A stretch of 39,958 nt of DNA from Adlercreutzia sp. ZJ473 (GTDB taxonomy: Bacteria > Actinomycetota > Coriobacteriia > Coriobacteriales > Eggerthellaceae): assembly GCF_013185065.1 (NCBI RefSeq), contig NZ_JAAVTO010000022.1, positions 1-39,958 of the forward strand, in the 5' to 3' direction. Positions within the stretch are counted from its first letter, which is position 1. Every line of letters begins with the position of its first letter. Below are positions 14,798 to 23,551 of the stretch, one piece after another. Both the position numbers and the translations under genes were made by a program. Under the pieces are notes generated by a model. That model did not search any database. It saw only the letters and a list, made by a program, of their open reading frames with translations, and had not been told where the DNA came from.

Positions 14798-15361
14798 GTG
14801 GGCAAATACGAGGACATGAGAGATGCGGCATTGGCCATCATGAGCGAGGGCGGCGTTCGCGCGCTCACGCTTCCGCTTCTGTTCGAGCGCGCGCATACGG
14901 GCGCAGGTACGTTCTACCATTACTTCAAGGATCGCGAGGACCTGATCGAGGCGGTGTTCGTCTACTGCTACAGCGTGGCGGTGCACGAGCTGGCCGACAA
15001 GGACGACCCCGCGGCTCCCACGCGCCAGCGCTTTGATGATCTGTGCAAGCACATGTACCACGCCTACGTGTTCTACCCCCAGGAGCTGAACTTCCTGTAC
15101 TGGCACACCTTCGGCTACGTCGAGCCTGACGTGAACTGCTGCCGCGTGATCCCGTCGGTCATGCTGCTCACGGGTATCATTGACACCGCGCAGAAGGAGG
15201 GGCTCGTGCGCACCGACGTGGCGCCGTCCGTCATGGCGCGTGTGGTGCGCGGCATGGTGGCGAGCGTGTTCTGGGGATACGAGCGCGATGCCTACGTGAT
15301 GGACGAGACTGCCGCCGAGCGCTTCGCGGCGAGCGCCTGGCGCGCCATCGAGGAGCTTTGA
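14798..15361 (+). CDS. TetR/AcrR-family transcriptional regulator
   Basis: This protein of about 187 residues has the N-terminal TetR helix-turn-helix (RDAALAIMSEGGVRALTLPLLFERAHTGAGTFYHYFKDREDLIEAVF). The C-terminal ligand domain is unassigned and contains Cys-Cys in VNCCRV. I chose GTG 14798 because it follows GGGAG and lies after the TATAAT at 14753. ATG 14816 is an alternative. The open frame extends back to 14681, but through the promoter. Its place between yedF and selD suggests control of selenium or formate dehydrogenase genes. The ligand is unknown. Confidence 0.8.
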   Translation: MGKYEDMRDAALAIMSEGGVRALTLPLLFERAHTGAGTFYHYFKDREDLIEAVFVYCYSVAVHELADKDDPAAPTRQRFDDLCKHMYHAYVFYPQELNFLYWHTFGYVEPDVNCCRVIPSVMLLTGIIDTAQKEGLVRTDVAPSVMARVVRGMVASVFWGYERDAYVMDETAAERFAASAWRAIEEL

Positions 15362-15388
15362 CGAACGCTTAGCCTGCGCCGACGCGCC

Positions 15389-16465
15389 CTAGTCCGAGAA
15401 CGTGATCTTGCAGGCGGAGTCCTCCACCACGCGCCCGATTCTCCAAGGGGCCCGCCCGCTCTCGCGCGCGAACGTCGCCTCGAACGCCGCGGCGCGCTCA
15501 GGCGGCACGGCCGCCAGGATCCCGCCTGAGGTCTGCGGATCGCAGATCACCGCCATGCGGTTGTCGAACTCGTCATCGCCAAGCTCGCCTTGGACGACGA
15601 ACGGCGCGGCGTAGTCCATGATCGAGAACGTGCGGTTCGGGCGGCAGTACGCGCACGACAGCTCCCACGCGCGCTCGAACAGGGGCAGCGCGTCCCAGTC
15701 GAGCACGGCGCCGACGTGGCTCGCCTCGAGCATCTCGTGCAGGTGCCCGGCCAGGCCGAACCCTGTCACATCGGTGGCCGCGTGTGCGCCCGCTTCGAGC
15801 ATGGCCGTGCCGCCAGCGCGGTTGAGCTCCTTCATCGACGCGATGACCGGCGCGAACGTCGCGGCGTCCACCTCGCCGATCTTGTACGCGGCGCTCACGA
15901 GCCCCACGCCGAGCGGCTTGGTGAGGAAGAGCACGTCGCCGGCGCGCGCACCCTCGTTGCGCATGATGAGTTCGGGGTGCACGGTGCCGAACACGCACAG
16001 GCCGTACTTCGGCTCGGGGTCGTCCACCGAGTGCCCGCCCACGATGAGCGCGCCTGCCTCGGCCACGGCGTCGGCGCCGCCCGCGAGCACCTCGCGCGCC
16101 ACGGCGTTGCCGAGCGCGCAGTCGAGCGCGAGCACGTTCAGGGCGCACACGGGGGTCGCCCCCATGGCGAACACGTCGGAGAGCGCGTTGGCCGCGGCGA
16201 TGCGCCCGAAGTCGTACGGGTCGTCCACCAGGGGCGTGAGGAAGTCCACCGTGAGCACGGCGGCCACTTCGTCGCTCAGGCGGAACACCGCTGCGTCGTC
16301 GCTCGTCTCGAAGCCGAGCAGCAGGTTGCGTGCGAAGGGCGAGCTATCGTTCGCGCCGCTCAAAATGGGTGCGAGTATGTCGGCGAGGTCGCCCGGACCC
16401 CACTTCGCCGCTCAACCGCCCTTCGACGTTAGCTCGGTGAGGCGAACGCGCTCCTTCTCGCTCAT
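15389..16465 (-). CDS. selD: Selenide, water dikinase SelD (selenocysteine-containing)
   Basis: This 358-residue enzyme makes selenophosphate from selenide and ATP. The frame beginning after an internal TGA lacks the catalytic N-terminus. Reading upstream from ATG 16465 (ribosome site GGAGGG) gives an N-terminus with LTELTSKGG-Sec-AAKWGPGDLADIL, where the TGA at 16414-16412 is codon 18 and sits exactly at the catalytic Cys/Sec position of SelD. Downstream motifs include ANALSDVFAMGA, VGGHSV, TDVTGFGLAGH and CDPQTSGG. SelD is thus itself a selenoprotein, fed back by its own product. The gene is divergent from the fdh operon. Confidence 0.93.
16382..16414 (-). promoter_or_regulatory. Sec UGA and candidate bacterial SECIS in selD
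   Basis: The UGA (16414-16412) is followed by a foldable stretch. GGCGA (16409-16405) pairs with TCGCC (16386-16382). GGTC (16399-16396) pairs with GACC (16390-16387) around the loop CGGGC, with a one-sided AGTGG bulge. The form and distance fit SelB-bound SECIS elements. Confidence 0.7.
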
Positions 16466-16575
16466 GGCACCCTCCTTTCGCGTTGCTCGCATCGCCCCAT
16501 TATAGGCCAACCCCCGTCCCCGCGCTCCGCACGTCCCCGCGCGTTCACCCGTGGCCTTGCCTTCGGCAATTCATG

Positions 16576-16621
16576 CCTGAAGAATAATTCCAGTTAAGGT
16601 TTTGTGCGCAAGCTGTTATGT
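16576..16621 (+). promoter_or_regulatory. Putative fdhA promoter with weak palindromic operator
   Basis: CCTGAA-N6-TTCCAG (16576-16593) is a degenerate form of the sites at 3343 and 8018. It ends 21 bases before a TTATG-type -10 (16615-16621), much the same geometry as at selC (22 bases). The -35 region overlaps the right half-site. Confidence 0.35.
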
Positions 16622-16631
16622 TCAAAAAGGA

Positions 16632-16679
16632 GACCTGGAGCCTCGGAGGTGCGCTTCGGCATGCCCTGAGCTTCAGGTC
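16632..16679 (+). promoter_or_regulatory. Structured 5' leader hairpin of fdhA
   Basis: GACCTGGAGC (16632-16641) pairs with GCTTCAGGTC (16670-16679), ten pairs including one G-T, enclosing a GC-rich segment. It lies within the presumed untranslated leader, about 40 bases before the ATG. I could not match it to a known riboswitch. Confidence 0.35.
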
Positions 16680-16718
16680 AAAGGAGGAAAGCGAGAAGAG
16701 GAAAGGAGTGGGTAGCTC

Positions 16719-19700
16719 ATGCAACTGACACGCAGAGGCTTCTTCAAGAGCATCGGCGCCGCGTTCGCTGCGACGGCAGCCTTCGAGGTCGTGGCAGCGT
16801 CCCCGGCTCTGGCTGTTGAGACGTCCAAAGAGTGGAAGCTCGTGAACACCGAGGAGTACACGAACATCTGCTGCTACTGCGCAGGCGGATGCGGATCGTT
16901 GTGCTCAGTGCGCGACGGCGAGCTCATCAACCTTGAGGGCGACCCCGACCACCCCATCAACAAGGGTGGCCTGTGCCCGAAGGGCGCCTCGATGTTCCAG
17001 CTGCGCAACATCGTGGACCCGCAGACGCGCGAGGTCATCAAGAATCCCGAGCGCGTGACCAAGCCCATGGTGCGCCGTCCCGGTGCCAAGGACTGGGAGC
17101 CCATCACATGGGAGGACGCGATCAAGGAGATCGCACGCAAGGTGAAGGATACGCGTGACGCCACCTTCATCGAGAACGAGGGCGGCATGACCGTCAACTG
17201 GACCCCCGGCATCGCAAGCTTGGGCGGTTCGCAGGAGAATTCCGAGGAAGAGTACCTCATCTTGAAGATGATGCGCTCGCTTGGTGTCGTTGCGATCGAC
17301 AACCAAGCCCGTGTTTGACACGGCCCCACTGTCGCCGGTCTGGCGGCATCATTTGGTCGCGGCTCCATGACGAGCCATTGGTGCGACTTCCAAAACACCG
17401 ACGTGATCCTGCATTGCGGGTCCAACTCCGTCGAAAACCACCCCGTGAGCTCCAAGTGGCTGAACAAGGCGCATGAGCGCGGGGCGAAGTGGATCGTGGT
17501 CGATCCGCGCTACACCCGTACTGCCGAGATGGCCGACATCTACTGCCCCATTCGCTCGGGCACGGACATCGCGTTCTACGGCGGCATGTACCACTACATC
17601 ATCGAAAACCTGATCGAGCCGAACCTGGCCGATTACCTGGCGGGCAAGGAAGTTCCCGTCTATAACTTCGAGTATCTGCTCAACTACACCAACGCGAGCT
17701 ACCTGCTCGATCCCGAGTACTCCTTCGACGTCGAGTCGGGCCTGTTCTCAGGCTACGACGAGGCGACCAGGACCTACTCCAACCACTCCTGGCACTACCA
17801 GACCGAGTCTGAGGAGCAGTGGGATACCGCGGGCGACTACGCCTGGGCGGTCAAGCCGGGCGTGCCCGAGTTCACCACCCCCACGCTGCAGCACCCGAAG
17901 CGCGATATGACGCTGCAGGACCCGATGTGCGTGTACCAGCAGTTCAAGAAGCACTACTCCCGCTACGACATCGAGACCGTGTGCAACGTCTGCGGCATGG
18001 ACCGCCAGACGCTCGAGCTCGTCTACGAGACGTACTCAGCCTCCGCGGCGCCGGGCAAGGCCGGCATGATCCTGTACGCCCTCGGCCAGACGCAGCACAC
18101 CTACGGCGCCCAGAACACGCGTGCCATGTCGGTCATGCAGCTGCTCTTGGGCAACATCGGCGTGCCTGGCGGCGGCGTGAACGCGCTGCGCGGCGAGCCG
18201 AACGTCCAGGGCGCCACTGACATGGGCATGATGGTGAACGAGCACCCTGCGTACCTCAAATGGGCCAACACCACCGATCGCTCGTCTCTGCGCAAGTGGC
18301 TTGAGTCCCAGACGTATTCGGACGGCTACTACACCAACAAGCCCAAGTTCATCGTGTCGTCGCTTAAGGAGTGGTTCGGCGAGAACGCCACCGTGGAGAA
18401 CGACTACGGCTACGACTGGTGGCCGAAGGTCCCCTCCAAGAAGACCGACCAAGACTACACGCACATCTCAACGTTCGAGCTCATGAGCCAGGGCGTCATC
18501 AAGGGCTACTTCAACTGGGGCATGAACCCCTGCCACTCAGCCCCGAACGCGTCCAACGTGCGCCGCGCCATGGCCAACCTCGACTGGCTCGTGGTGGCTG
18601 ACCAGGTGGCTACCGAATCCGCCACCTTCTGGAAGGCGCCTGACATGAGCCCCGAGGAGATCAACACCACGGTGTACTTCTTGCCGTGCGCGCTCATCTA
18701 CGAGAAGCCGGGCGTCATCCTGAACTCCGGCCGCTGGCTGCAGTATCGCTACCAGGCCGTCGAGCCGTGGGACGAGGCCAAGCCCGACTACGAGATGTGC
18801 GATTTGCTGTGGACCGAGATTTGCAGGCTCTACGAGGCGGAGGGTGGCGCGAACCCCGATCCGATTCTCAAGACCAAGTGGGACTACTACATCGACGGCA
18901 AGATCGATCCGCGCCCCGTGGCGTGGGCCCTCAACGGCTACCGCGTGGCGAACTCCGACTTCGCCGACGAGAAGGTCGATCTGCTCTCCGGCTACTCCGA
19001 GATGGCCGCTGACGGCTCCACGGCGTGCGCCATGTGGATCTACTCTGGCTTCTGGAACAACAACGACGCTCCGCTCGACCCGGCCGCCCAGCCCATCGGA
19101 CGTCGCGACAACGATGACAAGTCGGGCCTCGGCCTGTACTCGAACTGGGCGTTCAGCTGGCCCTCGAATCGCCGCATCCTGTATAACCGCAACTCGGCTG
19201 ACATGAGCGGCAAGCCGTGGGCTGCCGACAAGAAGCTCGTCGAGTGGACGGGGGAGAAGTGGGACCTGGTCGACCAGGCCGACTTCGTGGCTGCCAAGAA
19301 TGGTGCGCCCGTACCGCCCAATAACAAGACGTTCTTCATGCTCTGGGAGCAGAACGGCCGTCTGGAGAGCTACGGCATGGAGGACGGCCCCGTCCCCGAG
19401 TTCTACGAGCCCTTCGAGAGCCCGGTCGAGAAGAACCTGCTCAACGGTGCGCTCTCCTCGCCGTGCATGCGCTTCGCCGAGTACGAGTCCACCAAGCACG
19501 GCGACGCTGCAGACTACCCGATTGTGGCCACCACCTACTCGGTGACCGAGCATTGGCAGACCGGCGGCCAGTCGCGCGCCTGCCCCGCGCTCGTGGAGGC
19601 CATGCCCGCCCAGTTCGTCGAGATCTCCGAGGAGCTGGCGGCTGAGAAGAGCATCAAGCCAGGTGACAAGGTGCGCGTGTTCAACAACCGCGGCTCGGTC

Positions 19701-19925
19701 GTGGTTGACGCGGTGATCACCAAGCGCCTGAAGCCGATGCGCGTCCACGGCGTGACCCAGCATCTGGTGGGCCTCACGCACCACTACAGCTGGGCCGGCG
19801 TGTTCGGCACCGAGGCTTCCACCGTGAACGACCTCACCCCGAACGTGGGCGATCCCAACTCGTTCACGCCGGAGTACAAGGCGTTCCTCGTTGACATCGA
19901 GAGGGCGATAGGGGGTGCGAAGTAA
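16719..19925 (+). CDS. fdhA: Formate dehydrogenase catalytic subunit, selenocysteine-containing (Fdn/Fdo type)
   Basis: This subunit of about 1068 residues oxidises formate at a bis-MGD molybdenum or tungsten site on the outer face of the membrane. The N-terminus has a Tat signal (TRRGFFKS, residues 4-11) and the [4Fe-4S] motif CCYCAGGCGSLC, then LCPKG. The TGA at 17316-17318 is codon 200, in NQARV-Sec-HGPTVAGLA, the family's selenocysteine site. Reading on gives the full molybdopterin domains to 19925. The DNA after the TGA closely resembles the E. coli fdhF/fdnG SECIS. The stop overlaps the fdhB start by one base. The length agrees with FdnG. Confidence 0.96.
17316..17355 (+). promoter_or_regulatory. 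Sec UGA and SECIS hairpin in fdhA
   Basis: After TGACACGGCCCC, the stem CGCC (17333-17336) pairs with GGCG (17342-17345) around the loop GGTCT (17337-17341). The GGUCU loop and its distance from the UGA match the E. coli formate dehydrogenase SECIS. Confidence 0.85.
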
Positions 19926-20857
19926 TGGCGGAGAAAGCTATCTTATTTGACACATCCCGCTGCACGGGGTGCCACGCTTGCCAGATCGCGTGCAAGTGCT
20001 GGAACAACCTGCCCTCGCCTACGGGGCTGAACGAGAACAAGTTCTCGGGCACTCATCAGAACCCGCCTGACCTGAACGGCCAGACGCGCCTGATCATGAC
20101 GTACAACGAGTCCGAGGGCACCCTGCCCACCAAGACCGTCCAATGGGCGTTCGGGCGCCGCTCCTGCCAGCATTGCGCAGACGCGCCGTGCGCGAGCATC
20201 TGCCCGGCGGGCGCCATCTACAAGGACGTGGTCACCGGCATGGTGACCACGGATAACTCCAAGTGCGTGGCTTGCCAGTACTGCTCGACGGCCTGCCCCT
20301 TCGACGTACCGCGCTACGACGGCGTGCAGGGTACCATCAACAAGTGCACAGGCTGCGTCGACCGCATCGAGCAGGGCATGGCCCCGGCCTGCGTGACCAC
20401 GTGCCAGCCCGAGGCGCTCGCTTTTGGCGACCGCGACGAGATGCTGGTCGAGGCCGAGAAGCGCCTTGAGATGCTCAAGCAGCGCGGCTACGAGAACGCC
20501 GTCATATACGGCGCCGAGGAGATGGGCGGCCTGCACGTCATCCAGGTGCTCAAGTACGGCGTTGAGGCGCATGGCCAGGTGGCCAACCCGACGGTGAGCC
20601 CGGTGACTACGCTCACCAACCTCATGAAGCCGGTCACGGGTGTGGTTTCGGGCGTCACGGTGCTCGGCCTGGCCGCCATGTTCGGCCTGGCCGCCGGCTA
20701 CAAGCGCGACAAGGTGGTGTACAACGCCGAGACCGAGGACACGATCAGCCTCATCACGGGCGACGTCGTGAAGCACGGCGACGGCCAGGACACCACGTCG
20801 GTGAAGGACCACATCCTGGAGAACCTTCCCGGCAAGAAGGGAGGCGACCATGAGTAA
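19925..20857 (+). CDS. fdhB: Formate dehydrogenase iron-sulfur subunit
   Basis: This 310-residue electron-transfer subunit carries four cysteine clusters: CTGCHACQIACKCW (near residue 15), CQHCADAPCASICP, CVACQYCSTACPF and CTGC ... ACVTTCQPEA. These fit four [4Fe-4S] centres. A C-terminal helix (VSGVTVLGLAAMFGLAAGY) anchors it in the membrane, as in FdnH. It starts in a TAATG overlap with fdhA and overlaps the next gene by 8 bases, so the operon is tightly coupled. It passes electrons from FdhA to the cytochrome subunit. Confidence 0.94.
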   Translation: MAEKAILFDTSRCTGCHACQIACKCWNNLPSPTGLNENKFSGTHQNPPDLNGQTRLIMTYNESEGTLPTKTVQWAFGRRSCQHCADAPCASICPAGAIYKDVVTGMVTTDNSKCVACQYCSTACPFDVPRYDGVQGTINKCTGCVDRIEQGMAPACVTTCQPEALAFGDRDEMLVEAEKRLEMLKQRGYENAVIYGAEEMGGLHVIQVLKYGVEAHGQVANPTVSPVTTLTNLMKPVTGVVSGVTVLGLAAMFGLAAGYKRDKVVYNAETEDTISLITGDVVKHGDGQDTTSVKDHILENLPGKKGGDHE

Positions 20858-21611
20858 CGCACGTGTTCAGGTTACCCCCGAGCAGGTCGTGGAGAACAAG
20901 CGGTTCCTGGAAGCTCGCGAGCAGAAGGGCACCGAGCGCTACATTGTCCGCCACTCCAAGCAGGCGCGCATCACGCATGACGTCACCATCATCGCGTGCA
21001 TCCTGCTGTGCATCACGGGCCTGTTCGTGTTCGTGCCGCCGCTGTCCCAGGCGGTCGGCTCCGACGTGGTGTTCATCATTCGCATGGGTCACCGCGTGAT
21101 CGGCGTGGTGTTCGTGGCGGTACCGCTCATCAGCGCCATCATGGCGCCGAAGGGCGTGGCGCATATCTTCAGGAACCTCTTCGCCAGGTGGGACTCCGAC
21201 GACAAGAAGTGGATGATCCTGTTCTTCCCCTACCTGTTCATGGCGAAGTGGATCCATATGCCCGACCAGAGCGAGGTCAAATCCGGCCAGCGCTTCGCTG
21301 ACGGCATGCTGTGGTTCGCGGGCGCGCTCATGGGCGTCACGGGCGTCGTGATGCTTCTGGGCTCCACCGTGTTCGACTTGGACGGTGGCGTGTACGCCGT
21401 CATGCTGCTTCTGCACGACATCGGGTTCTTCCTGATCGCCGTGTTCGGCATGGCCCATATCTTCCTGGGCGCGGGCATCTTCCAGCCCTACCGCGGCACC
21501 CACAGGCTCATGTTCGGCGACGGACTCGTCTCCGAGTCCGATGCCCTGTACCACTGGGGCCACTGGGCGCGCGAGGAGATCGCAAGCGGCAAGAACGTCA
21601 TCGAGAAGTAG
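20850..21611 (+). CDS. fdhC: Formate dehydrogenase cytochrome b subunit
   Basis: This 253-residue membrane protein of the FdnI/FdoI type has about four transmembrane helices. Histidines suitable for heme b ligation lie in HSKQARITHD, RMGHRVIGV and LLHDIGFFLIAVFGMAH. It passes electrons from FdhB to the quinone pool. It starts inside fdhB. Two very stable hairpins follow before fdhE, so fdhE is probably expressed at a lower level. Confidence 0.92.
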   Translation: MSNARVQVTPEQVVENKRFLEAREQKGTERYIVRHSKQARITHDVTIIACILLCITGLFVFVPPLSQAVGSDVVFIIRMGHRVIGVVFVAVPLISAIMAPKGVAHIFRNLFARWDSDDKKWMILFFPYLFMAKWIHMPDQSEVKSGQRFADGMLWFAGALMGVTGVVMLLGSTVFDLDGGVYAVMLLLHDIGFFLIAVFGMAHIFLGAGIFQPYRGTHRLMFGDGLVSESDALYHWGHWAREEIASGKNVIEK

Positions 21612-21624
21612 AGGGCGCGCCGCT

Positions 21625-21652
21625 CCCGCCCGCCCCTCCGGGGGCGGGCGGG
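21625..21652 (+). terminator. GC-rich hairpin 1 after fdhC
   Basis: CCCGCCCGCCCC (21625-21636) pairs perfectly with 21641-21652 over a TCCG loop, 13 bases after the fdhC stop. No T-tract follows, so it may stabilise or attenuate the mRNA rather than end it. Confidence 0.6.
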
Positions 21653-21670
21653 GCGCCTGCACGCGCTGCT

Positions 21671-21712
21671 GCGAGCCCCGCGGGCCTTGCGAAGAAGGCC
21701 CGCGGGGCTCGC
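21671..21712 (+). terminator. 18-bp perfect hairpin 2 between fdhC and fdhE
   Basis: The 18-base arm at 21671-21688 pairs without mismatch with 21695-21712 around the loop GCGAAG. It ends 28 bases before the fdhE ATG. Without a T-run it looks more like a 3'-end protector or partial terminator. Confidence 0.65.
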
Positions 21713-21740
21713 AAGCAAGCTATGACGAAGGAACTGTTCC

Positions 21741-22634
21741 ATGAACCTGAAACTCATCGACGCGGCGATCGCCGCGTACACCGGCAAGCTCGACGACGCT
21801 GACGCGGCGCGCTTGGCGTTCTTCCGCGCGCTGTGGGACGTGCAGGCCGCCTGCGCGGCCGAGGCGCCCGCCCAGGTTGCCTGGGAGGCGCCGGCACCGT
21901 CTGACGTGCGCGCCGCCTACGAGGACGCCCGTCCCGTGCTGAGCGTCGCGCCTGTCGCCATCGACGCTGACGCGCTCGCTGCGGCGCTCGGCAAGCTCGC
22001 GGGTGTGTTCGCCGACGCAGGCGGCTTCCCCGACAATGTGGTCGCGGCGTTCGCGCGCGTGAAGTGGGACCGCGTGGTACGTGCGAGCGACCTCGCGCTC
22101 GCAGGGTCGGACCCGAGCGCATGGCTCGCCGACTTCGCGGCCGTGCTCGCCGACGACGGCATGACCGAGGATCAGGCGCACCTCGGCGCCTTGGCGGCGT
22201 CTCTGGCGCTCAAGGTGCAGCTCGAGCGCCCGGCGCAGGCCGCCATGGGCGCGCTGCGCGCCGCCGGCGCCGCCGAGCCGCGTCCGCTTCTGTGCCCGGT
22301 GTGCGGCAGCGCTCCGCACCTGGCGCACGTGGGCGGGGCCACCTCGTCAGCGGGGCGCGGGCGCGCGCTCGTGTGCCCCCAGTGCGCGGCGGTGTGGGAG
22401 TTCGAGCGCGTGCGCTGCGCGCGCTGCGGCACGCGCAGCCAGGCGCACCTGCACTTCTTCAACGTCGAGGGTGATGACGCGCACCGCCTGGCCACGTGCG
22501 ACGAGTGCGGCGGCTACATCCGCACGCTGTACTCCGAGGACGCCTTGGCGCCCTGCTCCTACGAGGTCGAGGACGTGGTGATGGCCCGCCTCGACGCCAT
22601 CGCGCAGGACCCGGGCAGGGGAGGGGAGCACTAG
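21741..22634 (+). CDS. fdhE: Formate dehydrogenase accessory protein FdhE
   Basis: This 297-residue rubredoxin-like maturation factor has an N-terminal helical domain and four C-terminal CxxC pairs: CPVCGS, CPQC, CARCG and CDECGG. They form the metal-binding part of FdhE. FdhE is needed for maturation of Tat-exported formate dehydrogenases and interacts with the catalytic subunit. ATG 21741 has GACGAAGGAA upstream. It is the last gene of the fdh block. A small hairpin (22635-22649) follows at once. Confidence 0.9.
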   Translation: MNLKLIDAAIAAYTGKLDDADAARLAFFRALWDVQAACAAEAPAQVAWEAPAPSDVRAAYEDARPVLSVAPVAIDADALAAALGKLAGVFADAGGFPDNVVAAFARVKWDRVVRASDLALAGSDPSAWLADFAAVLADDGMTEDQAHLGALAASLALKVQLERPAQAAMGALRAAGAAEPRPLLCPVCGSAPHLAHVGGATSSAGRGRALVCPQCAAVWEFERVRCARCGTRSQAHLHFFNVEGDDAHRLATCDECGGYIRTLYSEDALAPCSYEVEDVVMARLDAIAQDPGRGGEH

Positions 22635-22649
22635 CGCCTCTTCGAGGCG
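22635..22649 (+). terminator. Short hairpin after fdhE
   Basis: CGCCTC and GAGGCG pair around a TTC loop directly after the stop codon. It is weak and lacks a T-run. The stronger terminator is at 22795-22840. Confidence 0.35.
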
Positions 22650-22650
22650 A

Positions 22651-22779
22651 AAGCGGCCTTTCCGGTGTTCAAACGGCTTGCCAGCATGGCGGCTTGGCAA
22701 GCGACTCGCCCTTTACATGCATATTGAGTTTCCGCAGTACGTGTACGCCGCGGCTGTTTGAACACCGAAAAGGCCGCTT
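22651..22779. mobile_element. MITE-like element with 27-bp terminal inverted repeats
   Basis: The arm at 22651-22677 (AAGCGGCCTTTCCGGTGTTC...) is the reverse complement of 22753-22779 with 25 of 27 positions matching. The 75-base interior is non-coding and has its own small inverted repeat (CTTGCCA/TGGCAAG). I see no transposase and no clear target duplication. Confidence 0.55.
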
Positions 22780-22794
22780 GGCAGATTATAAGCA

Positions 22795-22840
22795 GAAACC
22801 GCCCGCGCGAGCGAGATGCCGCGCGGGCGGTTTCCGTTTT
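22795..22840. terminator. Bidirectional terminator between fdhE and the secreted-protein gene
   Basis: GAAACCGCCCGCGCG (22795-22809) pairs perfectly over 15 bp with 22820-22834. CGTTTT follows on the plus strand, and an AT-rich segment (TTATAATC) follows on the minus strand. It separates two convergent genes. Confidence 0.75.
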
Positions 22841-22894
22841 GCGGACGAGGGGTCGCGGCCGCGACTGCGGGGCTCGCAGGCGGGCCGACAGATG

Positions 22895-23551
22895 CTAAGC
22901 GCGGGTGTCGCTTACGTGCTGGCAGGCGTCGCCGTAGAGCACGTAGCCGTCCGAGGCCGTGATCTCGTTGCCGTACACGGGGTCGAGCGCGACGAAGTTG
23001 CCCAGCGTGAGGTTGTCGGGGTCGTGCGCATCCCTAAACCCGATGAGGCAGATCCAGTGCTCGCCCCACGAGCCGGCCACGTGGATGACGGTCGGGCGCC
23101 CGGCGGATATCTCGTCGTAAGCCTCCCGCAGCAGCGCTGCGTCAGACCCGAGGCTGCGGAACGACGAGTTCCCGCCGCCCCAGCGGGGCCACGTGCAGCA
23201 GCCGCAGCCGTAGAAGGAGTGGTCGGTGGCCTGCCCGGTGATGACGGCATCGCCGTAGGCGCAGGCATAACCGGGGCAGCAGATCATGTGGCCGTCAGCC
23301 ACCTGGTTGCCGATCTGCGCGATGACGGCGGGGTCGTAGGGAAGCGTGCGGTTGGCCTTGAGGTCGGCCTGCGCCTGGGTGACCTTCGCGGCAACCTCGC
23401 GCGCGATGGCGGGCACGCTGAGCGCGCCGGGCGCTCCTTCGGCGGCGAGGGCCGGCGCGGGCGCAGCTGCGAGGGAGAACGCCGCGAACGAGGCGGCGAG
23501 GGCGGCGGCCGCAAGAGGTCGCGCGAGGCGTTCGAATACGCGTTGGGGCAC
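22895..23551 (-). CDS. Secreted papain-like (C39-type) cysteine peptidase-like protein
   Basis: This protein of about 218 residues has an N-terminal signal peptide: a basic start, then a long Ala/Phe/Leu core ending near APALAAEG. The mature part has CCPGYACAYGDAVI (candidate nucleophile Cys), CGCCTWPRWGGGNSSF, GEHWICLIGF (candidate His) and VALDPVYGN (candidate Asp/Asn), as in C39-like or papain-like exported proteins. I prefer GTG 23551, with AAAGGA about nine bases upstream, over the frame extension to 23620. The target and activity are unknown. Several extra cysteines suggest disulfides or metal binding. Confidence 0.6.
   Translation of the reverse strand: MPQRVFERLARPLAAAALAASFAAFSLAAAPAPALAAEGAPGALSVPAIAREVAAKVTQAQADLKANRTLPYDPAVIAQIGNQVADGHMICCPGYACAYGDAVITGQATDHSFYGCGCCTWPRWGGGNSSFRSLGSDAALLREAYDEISAGRPTVIHVAGSWGEHWICLIGFRDAHDPDNLTLGNFVALDPVYGNEITASDGYVLYGDACQHVSDTRA

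Noticed and set aside
16719-17318. A 199-residue stand-alone Tat protein ending at 17318
   Set aside because: The TGA is the Sec codon of formate dehydrogenase. The frame continues with the family motif and a SECIS hairpin follows.
21625-21712. Strong intrinsic terminator ending the fdh operon before fdhE
   Set aside because: Both hairpins lack a following T-tract and fdhE follows at once on the same strand, so partial termination or mRNA protection is more likely.
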